Assembly (NCBI RefSeq): GCF_900475315.1
Contig: NZ_LS483369.1
Coordinates: 682,001 to 746,000, forward strand
Reading direction: 5' to 3'
Origin: Neisseria cinerea
Lineage (GTDB): Bacteria > Pseudomonadota > Gammaproteobacteria > Burkholderiales > Neisseriaceae
DNA length: 64,000 nucleotides
In this document: piece after piece, positions 36,168 through 47,770 of the stretch
Position numbering within the stretch: position 1 is the first letter of the stretch
How the letters are laid out: the number at the start of each line of letters is the position of its first letter
The notes under the pieces: generated by a model
The model's database searches: none
The model's input: only the letters and a program-made list of their open reading frames with translations
Told to the model about the DNA's origin: nothing
Translations under genes and position numbers: made by a program

Positions 36168-36641
36168 ATGAAAGGTGACCGCCTGGTTATCCGCGAGCTG
36201 AATAAAAATCTCGGCCTGCTACTGGTAACCATCAACCAATACTTTCTTCATGCCCGAATTCTGAAAAATTGGGGTTTTGAAGAATTAGGAGAACATTTCT
36301 TCAAACAATCAATCGTAGAAATGAAAGCTGCAGACGATTTGATCGAACGCATCCTCTTCCTTGAGGGATTGCCCAATTTGCAAGAGCTGGGCAAGCTGCT
36401 GATTGGTGAATCTACCGAAGAAATCATTGCCTGCGATTTGGAAAAAGAGAAAGAAAAACATGAGGCATTGATTGCGGCAATTTCCGTGGCTGAAGAGCAA
36501 CAGGATTATGTCAGCCGTGATTTGTTGGAAAAACAAAAAGATACCAACGAAGAACATATAGACTGGCTAGAAACCCAACAAGAGCTTATCGGCAAGATCG
36601 GCCTGCCCAACTACCTGCAAACAGCGGCGCAAGAGGACTAA
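36168..36641 (+). CDS. bfrB: Bacterioferritin B subunit
   Basis: 157 residues. Complements bfrA: Met52 (haem ligand, SIVEMKAAD) is present, but three ferroxidase ligands are changed: Glu18 to Leu, His54 to Ala, and Glu127 to Asn (KDTNEEH). This haem-binding, ferroxidase-less subunit fits the heteropolymeric bacterioferritins known from Neisseria and Pseudomonas. Both genes share one promoter, and a hairpin terminator follows. Confidence 0.95.
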   Translation: MKGDRLVIRELNKNLGLLLVTINQYFLHARILKNWGFEELGEHFFKQSIVEMKAADDLIERILFLEGLPNLQELGKLLIGESTEEIIACDLEKEKEKHEALIAAISVAEEQQDYVSRDLLEKQKDTNEEHIDWLETQQELIGKIGLPNYLQTAAQED

Positions 36642-36684
36642 AACACAAATTACTGCCAAATATAGCAGTTCTCTGCACCATCAG

Positions 36685-36718
36685 ACGGCATATCCGTATA
36701 AACGGATATGCCGTTTTT
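36685..36718 (+). terminator. Hairpin terminator after bfrB
   Basis: ACGGCATATCCG and CGGATATGCCGT enclose TATAAA and are followed by TTTTCT. A partial uptake sequence (TCAGACGGCAT) is built into the left arm. Confidence 0.75.
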
Positions 36719-36746
36719 CTTTACCGGATTGCGAATAAAATCGAAA

Positions 36747-36760
36747 TTGATTTGAATCAA
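36747..36760 (+). promoter_or_regulatory. Perfect FNR box with class II promoter layout
   Basis: TTGATTTGAATCAA matches the consensus TTGAT-N4-ATCAA without mismatch. A -10-like TAATAAT lies at 36782-36788, so the box centre falls near -41.5, the class II activation position. Confidence 0.75.
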
Positions 36761-36793
36761 TACGTGATAACAATTTTTGTTTAATAATACTGA

Positions 36794-36912
36794 TATGAAA
36801 TCTAGATTGGGTTGTTTGGTAGTTTACTGTTTTTTCAATCTATCTCGATTTTACCTCTTTCCTCTTGATGTGTGTGTGTTTGGGTGTGGCTGTCGCCACC
36901 CCTTTTTTTTAG
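36794..36912 (+). ncRNA. aniS: FNR-induced small regulatory RNA (AniS/FnrS type)
   Basis: The FNR-driven promoter upstream leads into about 115 bases without a reading frame. They end in a strong terminator hairpin, GGGTGTGGC with GCCACCCC around TGTC, and a run of eight T (36903-36910). This matches the oxygen-limitation sRNA AniS of meningococcus (FnrS in gonococcus), which lies next to an XRE gene and downstream of bfrB in that genome as I recall. The exact start is inferred from the promoter. Confidence 0.75.
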
Positions 36913-36979
36913 TTTTAACGTGAAGTAAAATCCGTAACAGCAAATTCTTAATCCTAATCATTTATCCGGAAATAACATC

Positions 36980-37297
36980 ATGAGCAATAAATTGATGCCG
37001 CCTTCAGAATTACCAAATAGCCAAGACTTACGGGCAGTATTGGCGTACAACATGCGGCTTTTCCGCGTGAACAAGGGCTGGTCTCAGGAAGAGCTGGCAC
37101 GCCAATGCGGTTTGGACAGAACTTATGTATCGGCTGTGGAACGCAAACGCTGGAACATTGCATTGTCGAATATTGAAAAGATGGCGATGGCTTTGGGCGT
37201 GGCGGCGTATCAGTTGCTGCTGCCGCCGCAGGAACTGTTGAATCTGATGACCCGTCTCCCCGATACCCGCCAAATGCCGTCTGAAACCGATATTTGA
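36980..37297 (+). CDS. XRE-family transcriptional regulator
   Basis: 105 residues. A standard helix-turn-helix: LRAVLAYNMRLFRVNKGWSQEELARQCGLDRTYVSAVERKRWN (about 17-60). The end PDTRQMPSETDI carries an uptake sequence. It sits downstream of the small RNA and 45 bases ahead of glnD. The target is unknown. Confidence 0.85.
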   Translation: MSNKLMPPSELPNSQDLRAVLAYNMRLFRVNKGWSQEELARQCGLDRTYVSAVERKRWNIALSNIEKMAMALGVAAYQLLLPPQELLNLMTRLPDTRQMPSETDI

Positions 37298-37342
37298 CCG
37301 TCAAACTATCTGTCCACCTCCCTGCCTACTCGAAAGAATAAA

Positions 37343-39901
37343 ATGTCTGCAAATTTGCCTTCAGTATTGGAAACCTTCCGGCAGCAGCGTGATGCCGCAC
37401 AAGAACATTATTTGAAAACCAACCGCGTGTCGGTATTTTTCAGAGAATATACGGCGGCAGTCGAAACCTTATTGGCGGCATTGTGGGTAGAACATTTTCA
37501 AAACAGTGCATTATGCCTGATGGCGGTAGGCGGTTTCGGTAGGAAGGAGCTGTATCCCTGTTCGGACGTGGATTTGGCAGTGGTTTCACCCAATCCGCTT
37601 TCAGACGGCATCCAAGAACAAATCGCCCGATTTGTTCAAACCCTGTGGGACTGCAAACTGATGCCCTCGGTCAAAAGCGGCAGCGTTGATGAACTATGTG
37701 AAAGCGTGCACAATGATATTACGGGGGACACGGCGTTTTTAGAGGCTAGGTTTTTGTTTGGCAACCGCCAGACAGCAGACGAGTTGACGGAAAAAATGAA
37801 CACGCAACGCAATGTAGCGGCGTTTATCGAAGCAAAATTGGTAGAGATGGAACACCGCCATGCCAAATCGCAAGGCTCAGGGGCGGTATTGGAACCAAAC
37901 ATCAAAAGCTGTCCCGGCGGTCTGCGCGACATCCACACCCTGCTTTGGATAGCGAAAGCGCAAGGCTTAGCGGCCAACCTGCCTGCGCTGGTCAAACAAG
38001 GCATTCTGACGCGCACTGAAGCCGGCATGCTTTCGCACGGCTACCGCCGCCTCGCCCACATCCGCATCCATCTGCATTTAAACGCGAAGCGCGCCGAAGA
38101 CCGCCTGCTGTTCGATTTGCAGCCGCAAGTCGCCGAAAGCATGGGTTATCAAGGCTTGAACCTCCGCCGTCAAAGTGAAGAACTGATGCGCGTGTTTTAC
38201 CGCGCGATTAAAACCGTTAAACAACTGAGCGGGATCCTCACGCCCATGCTGCAAAGCCGCGTTTCCTCCACCCCGTTGCGCGTTACCCTGCGGATTGACG
38301 ACGACTACATCCAAGTCAACAACCAAATCGCCGCTCGGCACACCGATATTTTTTTCAGACGACCCGAACACATTTTCAAAATCGTCGAAATCATGCAGCA
38401 GCGCAACGATATTACCGCGCTCGAACCGCGAACCCTGCGCGCATGGTGGGGCGCGACGCGCAAAATCAACCGCAGCTTCTACCAAAATCCCGAAAACCGC
38501 CGCCGTTTCGCCGGCTTTTTCCGCCGCGGCAACGGGCTGACCCAAACCCTGCGCTTTCTCAACCTCTACGGCGTGTTGGGTCGCTATCTGCCCGCGTGGG
38601 AAAAAATCGTCGGCCTGCTTCAACACGACTTGTTCCACATCTATCCTGTGGACGACCATATCCTCGCCGTCGTCCGCAACGTCCGCCGCCTTGCCCTAGA
38701 CATGCACAGCCACGAGCTGCCCTACGCCTCCGCGCTGATGCAGTCCTTTGAAAAACAAGACATCCTTTATCTTGCCGCCTTCTTCCATGACATCGCCAAA
38801 GGACGCGGCGGTGACCATGCCATACAAGGCATCACGGACGCGCGCCAATTTGCCGCCGACCACTTCCTGACCGAAGAAGAAAGCGACCTGCTCGCCTGGC
38901 TGGTCGAAAACCATCTTCTTATGTCCACCGTCGCCCAAAAAGAAGACATCCAAGACCCCGACGTACTCGATGCCTTCTGCAAACGCGTGCAAACCCACGA
39001 ACGCCTCAGCGCACTCTACCTTCTGACCATTTCCGACATACGCGGCACCAATCCCAAACTGTGGAACGCATGGCGCGCCAGCCTGTTGGAAAGCCTGTTC
39101 CATGCCGCCGGCCGCTACCTCGCAGGCAACGGTGGCAACCCGCACGCCCTCTTCGGCCGCCGCCAACAAGAAGCCGCCGACTTGCTCACCCGCGCCGCCG
39201 TCCCCGAAAAACAGCAGAAAAAACTATGGAACGCGCTCGGTTCCGCCTACTTTGCCCGCCATCAGTCCCGCGAAATCCTGTGGCACGCTGCAAACCTCGT
39301 ACACGACTTTGAAACCCCCATCGTCCGCAGCCGCATCCTGTTCAAAAGCGACAGCTTTCAAGTCATGGTCTTCATGCCCAACGGCCCGCGCCTGTTCGCC
39401 CGCCTCTGCCGCATCTTCAGCCGCCACGGCTTCGACATTCTCGCTGCCCGCGCCTTCATTACCGAACACGACTACATCCTCGACACCTTCATCGTGCAAA
39501 TCCCCTCACAACACGCCCCCGAAGACTACCCTGACATCCAAAGCGCGCTCGAAGCAGAACTCAACAGCTTTATCCACGGACACACCGTTGCCGAAACCCA
39601 AAGCCACAGCCGTCGCATCAGCCGCCGCAGCCGCTACATGCCAATCGCGCCAAGCATCACCATCACCCCCGAAGAAGACTATCCCGACTGGTACTCCGTC
39701 GAAATTACCGCAGTCAACCGCCCCTTCCTGCTCGCCGATATGGCGGAAGTCTTTTTCGCCCACAACGTCAGCCTGCGCTATGCCAAAATCTCCACGCTGG
39801 ATGAACGCGTCGAAGACAGTTTTACCGTTTTCAGCCCCGATCTGAAAAATCCGAAAATCCAATCTGCGTTGAAACAGGCTTTGTTGGAACAATTAACATG
39901 A
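37343..39901 (+). CDS. glnD: PII uridylyltransferase/uridylyl-removing enzyme GlnD
   Basis: 852 residues. Senses glutamine and adds or removes UMP on PII proteins. Nucleotidyltransferase motif [19 protein letters not shown] near residues 62-80, the HD hydrolase segment [17 protein letters not shown] near 470, and two C-terminal ACT domains ([40 protein letters not shown]). Full length and intact. Its first part contains an uptake sequence in coding frame (SDGIQEQ). Confidence 0.95.
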   Translation: MSANLPSVLETFRQQRDAAQEHYLKTNRVSVFFREYTAAVETLLAALWVEHFQNSALCLMAVGGFGRKELYPCSDVDLAVVSPNPLSDGIQEQIARFVQTLWDCKLMPSVKSGSVDELCESVHNDITGDTAFLEARFLFGNRQTADELTEKMNTQRNVAAFIEAKLVEMEHRHAKSQGSGAVLEPNIKSCPGGLRDIHTLLWIAKAQGLAANLPALVKQGILTRTEAGMLSHGYRRLAHIRIHLHLNAKRAEDRLLFDLQPQVAESMGYQGLNLRRQSEELMRVFYRAIKTVKQLSGILTPMLQSRVSSTPLRVTLRIDDDYIQVNNQIAARHTDIFFRRPEHIFKIVEIMQQRNDITALEPRTLRAWWGATRKINRSFYQNPENRRRFAGFFRRGNGLTQTLRFLNLYGVLGRYLPAWEKIVGLLQHDLFHIYPVDDHILAVVRNVRRLALDMHSHELPYASALMQSFEKQDILYLAAFFHDIAKGRGGDHAIQGITDARQFAADHFLTEEESDLLAWLVENHLLMSTVAQKEDIQDPDVLDAFCKRVQTHERLSALYLLTISDIRGTNPKLWNAWRASLLESLFHAAGRYLAGNGGNPHALFGRRQQEAADLLTRAAVPEKQQKKLWNALGSAYFARHQSREILWHAANLVHDFETPIVRSRILFKSDSFQVMVFMPNGPRLFARLCRIFSRHGFDILAARAFITEHDYILDTFIVQIPSQHAPEDYPDIQSALEAELNSFIHGHTVAETQSHSRRISRRSRYMPIAPSITITPEEDYPDWYSVEITAVNRPFLLADMAEVFFAHNVSLRYAKISTLDERVEDSFTVFSPDLKNPKIQSALKQALLEQLT

Positions 39902-39972
39902 TTCCTCTTCCTTTTTCAGACGACATTAGCCCTTCTGTTTTCCAACTATTCTGAAACGGATAAATATTGTAA

Positions 39973-41511
<1,539 letters not shown>

Positions 41512-41531
41512 TTCAAGCACTCTTTATTAAA

Positions 41532-41570
41532 ATGCCGTCTGAAACCCAATTTTAAGGTTTCAGACGGCAT
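41532..41570. terminator. Bidirectional paired uptake-sequence terminator between guaB and rnr
   Basis: ATGCCGTCTGAA and TTCAGACGGCAT enclose fifteen bases, with A and T runs outside, between convergent genes. Confidence 0.8.
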
Positions 41571-41680
41571 TTTTAAATTTACCGAGAATAATAACCTATC
41601 CGATAAAACGGATAGGCCATAGAAAGATAGGCAACTGTGTCATGGCAGGCATGGCTTGGGATTTTTCTTAAACGCTTCTA

Positions 41681-44074
41681 CTACCCGCTCCGACCCGTAT
41701 TATTTGCCTTTCGTTTTTTTATTTTAATCGAAACCGATTTTTTTGCCTTTTTCTTCGGCAGCGCGGCAACAGACTTACCTCTTTCCTTTGCCTTGCAGTC
41801 TCGGGCTGCTTGTTTCTTTGCAACAGTTTTCGGCTTGCTTTGCCCAACCGCCTTTGCCAGCTTGGTATATTGGGATGATTTAATCTTCCTCCGCCTGCCC
41901 GTAACTCCTCCTGCAATCAAAATAAAATCGATTTTACTGGTATTCAAATCAGCACGGGCAACTTTAACGGTAACCCTATCCCCCATGTTGAAACGGATAC
42001 CGCTGCGTTCGCCTTCTATCGCCATGATTTCGGGGCGGAAGTTGAAATAGTCTTCGCCCAAATCACTGATGTGTACCAAGCCGTCAATGTGGATGCCGTC
42101 CAAGGTAACGAAGAGGCCGAAGTTGGTCATGCCGGAGATTTTGCCTTCGAATATTTCGCCGACTTTATCGCGCATATAATAGGTTTTCAGCCAGTTTTCC
42201 ACGTCGCGGCTGGCGTCGTCGGCACGGCGCTCACAGAACGAGGTATGCACGCCCAAAGCCTGCCAGCTTTTGTTTGGCGTGTAGGTCTGCTGGTTCAACA
42301 CGGCTTTGATGGCGCGGTGGACGGTCAGGTCGGGATAGCGGCGGATGGGGGAGGTGAAGTGGGCGTATGCTTCGTAGGCAAGGCCGAAGTGTCCGTCGCA
42401 ATGCGGTTCGTAAACTGCCTGCTGCATGGAGCGCAGCATCATGACTTGCAGCAATTCGGCATCGGGTCTGCCTTTGAATTGTTCGGCAAGCGCGGCATAG
42501 TCTTTCGGCGTCGGGTTGTCTCCACCGCCCAGTTGCAAACCCAATAAGCCGAGCTGCTCGCGCAGGGTAGCCAGTTTTTCGGGTGTCGGGCCCAAATGAT
42601 TGCGGAATAGTGCGACATGTTTGTTTTTCATCAAAAACTCTGCCGCGCAGACGTTCGCCGCCAACATACATTCTTCAATCAGCTTGTGGGCTTCATTACG
42701 GACAACGGGAACGATTTTTTCGATTTTACCGTTATCGTCGAAAAGCATTTGGGTTTCGATGCTGTCAAACTCCACCGCACCGCGTTCGAAGCGTTTTTTC
42801 TGAAGGATTTTGAAGAGTTTGTAGAGGGTGTCGATTTGAGCTTTGTGCGGATGGTCGAGGCCGTCTGAAATCCAATCCCAGACTTGATTGTAAGTCAGAC
42901 GGGCATGGGAACGCATAACCGCAGGGTAGAAGCGGTATTCTTTAATATTGCCCGCGTAAGTGATGACCATATCGCACACCATACACAAACGCTCGACATT
43001 AGGATTGAGCGAGCAGATGCCGTTGGACAGATTTTCCGGCAACATGGGAATCACGCGGCGCGGGAAGTAAACACTGGTGCTGCGTTCCTGAGCGTCCGTG
43101 TCGATAGCGTCATCGGGGCGGACATAATGGCTGACATCGGCAATTGCCACGACCAAACGGTAATTGCGTCCGATTTTTTCAGCAAACACGGCATCGTCAA
43201 AATCGCGCGCCGTTTCGCCGTCAATCGTTACTAAAGGCAAATCGCGCAAATCGACGCGGCCTTTCAAATCGCTTTTACGAACATGGTCGGGGATTTTTTT
43301 CGCGGCTTTGGCACACGCTTCGCTGAATTGGTGCGGCAAATGGTGTTTACGCACGGCGATTTCGATTTCCATGCCGCTGTCGGCATAATCGCCCAATACT
43401 TCAATGATTTTCGCCACGGCAGGGCGGTTTTGTTCGGGATAAGTCTCGATTTCGCCGACAATGACCTGACCGGATTCGGGTTTAAAATGCGCGACACTGT
43501 CGGGTTCCAAGACAATGCTTTGGTTCAGGCGTTTGTCTTCCGCTTCCAAAATCGCCACGCCGCGATCCATATAGAAACGACCGACCACTTTGCTTTGCGC
43601 ACGTTCGACAATATCCAAAACCGTACCTTCGCGGCGGCCTCTGCGGTCGATGCCGGCAGGGCGGACGGTAACAATGTCGCCGTGCATGATGCCGCGCATT
43701 TGGCGTTCGTATAAAACAAAATCGCCGTCTTTGGTGGGCGTGAGCGGTACGGCGAAGCCGAAACCGTCTTTGTATGCCTCGACACGGCATTTGACCAAAT
43801 CTAATTTGTCCGCCGCGCAGACCGCACCGCGACGGTTGATTAAAACCTGACCGTCCCGCGCCATCGCTTTCAGACGACGTTCGAAAAATTCGTACTCTTC
43901 TTCCTTAATCGACAATTCGCGTGCCAAAGCTTCAATCTTGGACGGTACGCCTTTACGTTCAAGCAGCTCGACAATCCATTCCCTACTTGGCAAGGGATAT
44001 TCATAACGCTGTTTCTCCCGACTCAAAAACGGGTCTTTTTCCCGTAAATTTAAATATTTAATATTTTTGTTCAT
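41681..44074 (-). CDS. rnr: Ribonuclease R
   Basis: 797 residues from the ATG complement at 44074 (MNKNIKYLNLREKDPF); an ATG at 44089 adds five residues but would overlap the tRNA promoter. 3'-5' exoribonuclease. N-terminal winged helix, cold-shock domain (RRGRREGTVLDIVERAQSKVVGRF), RNB catalytic centre (LPLVTIDGETARDFDDAVFAEK, with the aspartates), S1 domain (GKISGMTNFGLFVTLDGIHIDGLVHISDL), and a long basic tail (about 725-797, K/R-rich). The tail is a known helper of structured RNA degradation. One AG-type uptake sequence is in the gene. Confidence 0.95.
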   Translation of the reverse strand: MNKNIKYLNLREKDPFLSREKQRYEYPLPSREWIVELLERKGVPSKIEALARELSIKEEEYEFFERRLKAMARDGQVLINRRGAVCAADKLDLVKCRVEAYKDGFGFAVPLTPTKDGDFVLYERQMRGIMHGDIVTVRPAGIDRRGRREGTVLDIVERAQSKVVGRFYMDRGVAILEAEDKRLNQSIVLEPDSVAHFKPESGQVIVGEIETYPEQNRPAVAKIIEVLGDYADSGMEIEIAVRKHHLPHQFSEACAKAAKKIPDHVRKSDLKGRVDLRDLPLVTIDGETARDFDDAVFAEKIGRNYRLVVAIADVSHYVRPDDAIDTDAQERSTSVYFPRRVIPMLPENLSNGICSLNPNVERLCMVCDMVITYAGNIKEYRFYPAVMRSHARLTYNQVWDWISDGLDHPHKAQIDTLYKLFKILQKKRFERGAVEFDSIETQMLFDDNGKIEKIVPVVRNEAHKLIEECMLAANVCAAEFLMKNKHVALFRNHLGPTPEKLATLREQLGLLGLQLGGGDNPTPKDYAALAEQFKGRPDAELLQVMMLRSMQQAVYEPHCDGHFGLAYEAYAHFTSPIRRYPDLTVHRAIKAVLNQQTYTPNKSWQALGVHTSFCERRADDASRDVENWLKTYYMRDKVGEIFEGKISGMTNFGLFVTLDGIHIDGLVHISDLGEDYFNFRPEIMAIEGERSGIRFNMGDRVTVKVARADLNTSKIDFILIAGGVTGRRRKIKSSQYTKLAKAVGQSKPKTVAKKQAARDCKAKERGKSVAALPKKKAKKSVSIKIKKRKANNTGRSG

Positions 44075-44082
44075 TTTGACCG

Positions 44083-44110
44083 TTGACATTCTTTTTATGA
44101 CCTATATAAT
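44083..44110 (+). promoter_or_regulatory. Consensus sigma-70 promoter for the tRNA cluster
   Basis: TTGACA (44083-44088), a 16-base spacer and TATAAT (44105-44110). Both boxes are perfect. The promoter points toward the three tRNA genes. Confidence 0.8.
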
Positions 44111-44162
44111 AGCGACTTCTTTGCGGAAGGACACTGTACCGCAAAACAGTAAATAAAGCAAA

Positions 44163-44249
44163 GCCCAGGTGGCGGAATTGGTAGACGCGCTAGCTTCAGG
44201 TGCTAGTATCCTCACGGGTGTGGAAGTTCGAGTCTTCTCCTGGGCACCA
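44163..44249 (+). tRNA. tRNA-Leu (anticodon CAG), copy 1
   Basis: 87 bases. Acceptor GCCCAGG pairs with CCTGGGC, anticodon stem CTAGC/GCTAG encloses TTCAGGT (anticodon CAG), a long variable arm is present and CCA is encoded at the 3' end. Confidence 0.95.
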
Positions 44250-44281
44250 ATCATGCTTTGCTTTATTTAGATATTTATATT

Positions 44282-44368
44282 GCCCAGGTGGCGGAATTGG
44301 TAGACGCGCTAGCTTCAGGTGCTAGTATCCTCACGGGTGTGGAAGTTCGAGTCTTCTCCTGGGCACCA
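44282..44368 (+). tRNA. tRNA-Leu (anticodon CAG), copy 2
   Basis: Identical in sequence to the 44163 copy, 32 bases further on, with the same CCA end. A tandem duplication serving the frequent CUG codon. Confidence 0.95.
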
Positions 44369-44405
44369 ATAATAATTTATCCTGTTAAGGGTAAATTCCG
44401 CCATT

Positions 44406-44496
44406 AGAGAGGTGGATGAGTGGTTTAAGTCGCACGCCTGGAAAGCGTGTATACGTGAATAGCGTATCGAGGGTTCGAATCCCTTCCTCTCTGCCA
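44406..44496 (+). tRNA. tRNA-Ser (anticodon GGA)
   Basis: 91 bases. Acceptor AGAGAGG/CCTCTCT, anticodon stem CACGC/GCGTG around CTGGAAA (anticodon GGA), a long class II variable arm, and the 3' CCA encoded. Confidence 0.95.
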
Positions 44497-44534
44497 GTTA
44501 TACTTTAAAAAGTTTTATAAACTTTTTAAATAAG

Positions 44535-44569
44535 AAAAAAGCCCTATAAATATTTATGGGGCTTTTTTC
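44535..44569 (+). terminator. Terminator of the tRNA transcript
   Basis: AAAAAAGCCCTATAAA and TTTATGGGGCTTTTTT pair around a short loop and end in T residues. Confidence 0.85.
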
Positions 44570-44853
44570 TATCCAGCCTTAAAAACACTTTTCAACAGAT
44601 TTAAATCTTTTTTGTTTTTTGGTATTTTATTTGATATCAGACAACTAACGTATGAAATATACCTGTCGGCTATCATAAGTCAGGATTTCACCGTCAAGGC
44701 TGCTGCATTCGAACTAAACACCTCCCATTTTCGCCTACCTCTTCCATATAGCCAAACTGCTTCTCTGTACGCAAACACTATGTAACACATACAATTTCAG
44801 CACAAACATATCACTTCTTTTTTCATAATCCAGTATAGATGTTCTAAAAACAA

Positions 44854-44882
44854 ATGCCGTCTGAAACACTTTCAGACGGCAT
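44854..44882 (-). terminator. Paired uptake-sequence terminator after typA
   Basis: ATGCCGTCTGAA and TTCAGACGGCAT enclose five bases (ACACT), downstream of typA. Confidence 0.8.
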
Positions 44883-44900
44883 TAACTCATCATTTAAACA

Positions 44901-46712
44901 TCAATCCAGCTTTTTGAAATGACGGCGACGTTCCAATTCGCTCAAGTAACGCTTACGCAGACGGATGGATTGCGGCGTGATTTCTACCAGCTCGTCATCG
45001 TCGATAAACTCGACCGCACCTTCCAGCGTCAGTTTAATCGGCGTAGTCAGGCGCACCGCTTCGTCGGTGCCGCTGGCACGGACGTTGGTAAGTTTTTTAC
45101 CTTTGAGCGGATTGACGACCAAATCGTTTTCTCGGCTGTGGATACCGATAATCATGCCTTCGTAGATTTTATCGTTGGGTGATACGAACATACGGCCGCG
45201 GTCTTCAAGATTCCACAAGGCGTAAGCAACCGCCTCACCCTGCTCTTGGGACACCAGTACGCCGTTGTGGCGGCCGGGCATATCGGGTTTTACGGGCGCA
45301 TAGTCGTCGAACACGTGGCTCATCAGACCGACACCGCGCGTCAGAGTCATGAATTCGCCTTGGAAACCGATTAAGCCGCGTGCAGGAATATGGTATTCGA
45401 GGCGGGTACGGCCGTTACCGTCGCTTTCCATATTGGTCAGTTCGCCACGGCGGCGACCGAGCTCTTCCATTACCGCGCCTTGGTTGTCGTCGGGCACGTC
45501 CACGGTCAGGTTTTCATAAGGTTCGCATTTTTGACCGTCGATGTCGCGGTACACAACGCGCGGCTTGCCGACTGCCAGTTCATAGCCTTCGCGGCGCATG
45601 TTTTCCAGCAAAATAGTCAGGTGCAGTTCGCCGCGTCCGGATACGCGGAACACGTCGGCATCGGCGGTATCTTCCACGCGCAGGGCAACGTTGGTCAGCA
45701 ATTCTTTTTGCAGACGGTCGCGGATTTGGCGGCTGGTCACGAATTTGCCTTCGGTACCTGCGAGTGGGCTGGTGTTCACCATAAAGTCCATGGTCAGCGT
45801 CGGTTCGTCCACGCTCAACATCGGCAGACCTTTGGGGTTTTCTTTGTCGGTGATGGTTACGCCGATACCGATGTCTTCGATACCGGAAATAATCACGATG
45901 TCGCCGGCTTCGGCTTCTTCAAGCGGTATGCGTTCCAAACCTTTGAAACCCAACAGTTGGTTGATGCGACCTTGGGCGATTTGCTGCTCGTGGTTCATGA
46001 CGGCAACGACCTGACCGGGCTTGATACGTCCGTTCAAGATACGGCCGATGCCGAGGCGGCCAGTGTAGTTGTCGTAGTCGAGTTGGGAAATTTGCAGTTG
46101 CAGCGTTTCGTCCGCACTGCCGCTCGGTGCGGGCGTGTGTTTTAAGATGGTGTCGAACAACGGACGCATGTCGTTGCTCTCGTCGGTTTCTTCCAGTTTG
46201 GCGAAACCGGACAGGCCGGAAGCGTAGACAATCGGGAAGTCCAACTGCTCGTCGGTTGCTCCCAAGTTGTCGAAGAGTTCGAAAGTTTGGTCGATAACCC
46301 AGCTCGGACGGGCGGACGGTTTGTCGATTTTATTGATGACGACAATCGGTTTCAGTCCCAAAGCCAAGGCTTTTTTAGTTACAAAACGGGTTTGCGGCAT
46401 CGGACCTTCTTGCGCATCCACCAACAATACGACGCAGTCCACCATACCCAAAACGCGCTCCACTTCGCCGCCGAAGTCGGCGTGTCCCGGAGTGTCGACG
46501 ATGTTGATGTGGTAGCCTTCGTAATCGATGGCGGTGTTTTTGGCGAGGATGGTAATACCGCGTTCTTTTTCAATGTCGTTGCTGTCCATCACGCGCTCGT
46601 CAACCTGCTGGTTGGCGCGGAATGTGCCGGATTGGCGCAGCAGTTGGTCAACTAATGTGGTTTTGCCGTGGTCGACGTGGGCGATGATGGCAATGTTGCG
46701 AATTTGTTTCAT
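44901..46712 (-). CDS. typA: Ribosome-associated GTPase TypA/BipA
   Basis: 603 residues. Translation-factor GTPase acting in stress and cold adaptation. G1 [16 protein letters not shown]2 [10 protein letters not shown]3 [15 protein letters not shown]4 [13 protein letters not shown]-like domains III and V and the TypA-specific C-terminal domain with [15 protein letters not shown] follow. Full length. Confidence 0.96.
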   Translation of the reverse strand: MKQIRNIAIIAHVDHGKTTLVDQLLRQSGTFRANQQVDERVMDSNDIEKERGITILAKNTAIDYEGYHINIVDTPGHADFGGEVERVLGMVDCVVLLVDAQEGPMPQTRFVTKKALALGLKPIVVINKIDKPSARPSWVIDQTFELFDNLGATDEQLDFPIVYASGLSGFAKLEETDESNDMRPLFDTILKHTPAPSGSADETLQLQISQLDYDNYTGRLGIGRILNGRIKPGQVVAVMNHEQQIAQGRINQLLGFKGLERIPLEEAEAGDIVIISGIEDIGIGVTITDKENPKGLPMLSVDEPTLTMDFMVNTSPLAGTEGKFVTSRQIRDRLQKELLTNVALRVEDTADADVFRVSGRGELHLTILLENMRREGYELAVGKPRVVYRDIDGQKCEPYENLTVDVPDDNQGAVMEELGRRRGELTNMESDGNGRTRLEYHIPARGLIGFQGEFMTLTRGVGLMSHVFDDYAPVKPDMPGRHNGVLVSQEQGEAVAYALWNLEDRGRMFVSPNDKIYEGMIIGIHSRENDLVVNPLKGKKLTNVRASGTDEAVRLTTPIKLTLEGAVEFIDDDELVEITPQSIRLRKRYLSELERRRHFKKLD

Positions 46713-46803
46713 GGTTAATATTTTTCAAAATCTAGAAAAGATAACTGTACATTGTACCATGATTTATTGAATGCCATTTAGAAAATGGCAGTGCTTTTAC
46801 CTT

Positions 46804-47709
46804 TCAGACGGCATTCTTATGCAGACTGGCCGTTATATCGTTTCTCAGCCACCTTGCTGTCGGGGCGATTTCCCCTGCCAGCAATCCGGTCTTGATGCCC
46901 GCCGATTCCATCATGACATCTGCCGCCGCACCGTGCAGCCAAACGCCGGCACACGCTGCTTCAAACAGTTTCAAGCCTTGCGCAAGCAAACTTCCGACTA
47001 TACCGCCCAACACATCTCCGCTTCCCGCCGTAGCCAGTCCGGCATTACCGCTATGGTTGATATAGATTTCCGTATCAGGTGCGGCAACCAGTGTTTTGTG
47101 TCCCTTTAAAACCACGGTTGCACCAAAAATTTCCCCTATTTTCCTTACTGCCGCCGTCCGATCTGCCTGAACCTGTACAACCGTCGTTCCAAGCAGGCGC
47201 GCGGCTTCGGCGGGATGCGGCGTTAAAATCAGGTTTTTACACCCCCGCGCCATGCTTCGGATTTCATCATTGACTGATAATATATTCAATGCATCCGCAT
47301 CCAAAAGCATCTGGCTGTCCGCATGTTCCGTTAAAATTCCGGCAAGCGTTCCGACCGCCGCCCTACCTGTACCCAATCCACAACCGACAACCCAGGCGTT
47401 TATATCCTGACGTTTGGCCAAACTATCTGCCGTATCCAGCATAATCTCGGGGAAACCGGCAATGACGGCAAAAGGCAGCGTATCCTGATTGAAACCTGCC
47501 CACACCTTACCGCAGCCGAGATACATCGCCGCGGATGCCGCCAATATGGGCGCGCCGCTCATACCCGTAGCCCCGCCGACAACCGCCAGCGTGCCGAAAA
47601 TGCCTTTATGGGCATCCTCAGACCGCACTTTGAAAGCCCGGGGAAACTGAGATGCCGTCTGAAGCATACGGCGGCGGCTTTCGCCTGAAATGCGGAAAAC
47701 GGAAAACAT
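46804..47709 (-). CDS. nnrD: ADP-dependent NAD(P)H-hydrate dehydratase
   Basis: 301 residues. Repairs hydrated NAD(P)H. The sugar-kinase-like fold is recognised by [40 protein letters not shown] and [24 protein letters not shown]. The epimerase (NnrE) half of YjeF is absent, so it is the separate dehydratase. A Haemophilus-type uptake core falls within the first codons (47622-47630). Confidence 0.9.
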   Translation of the reverse strand: MFSVFRISGESRRRMLQTASQFPRAFKVRSEDAHKGIFGTLAVVGGATGMSGAPILAASAAMYLGCGKVWAGFNQDTLPFAVIAGFPEIMLDTADSLAKRQDINAWVVGCGLGTGRAAVGTLAGILTEHADSQMLLDADALNILSVNDEIRSMARGCKNLILTPHPAEAARLLGTTVVQVQADRTAAVRKIGEIFGATVVLKGHKTLVAAPDTEIYINHSGNAGLATAGSGDVLGGIVGSLLAQGLKLFEAACAGVWLHGAAADVMMESAGIKTGLLAGEIAPTARWLRNDITASLHKNAV

Positions 47710-47770
47710 TATCCCTCCAATCGGTTAAAATAAGGCTTGAAGAAACTGATTTTACCGCCGGAAACCGATT

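Larger units (their letters stand above)
36642..36979. other. 338-base intergenic region between bfrB and the XRE regulator
   Basis: Contains the bfrB terminator, a FNR box and a small RNA gene (AniS/FnrS-like), described separately. No protein gene is visible. Confidence 0.7.
44497..44900. other. 404-base intergenic region between tRNA-Ser and typA
   Basis: Begins with the tRNA terminator and ends with the typA terminator. In between (about 44570-44850) I see no ORF or recognised RNA; the region is AT-rich. Confidence 0.5.
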
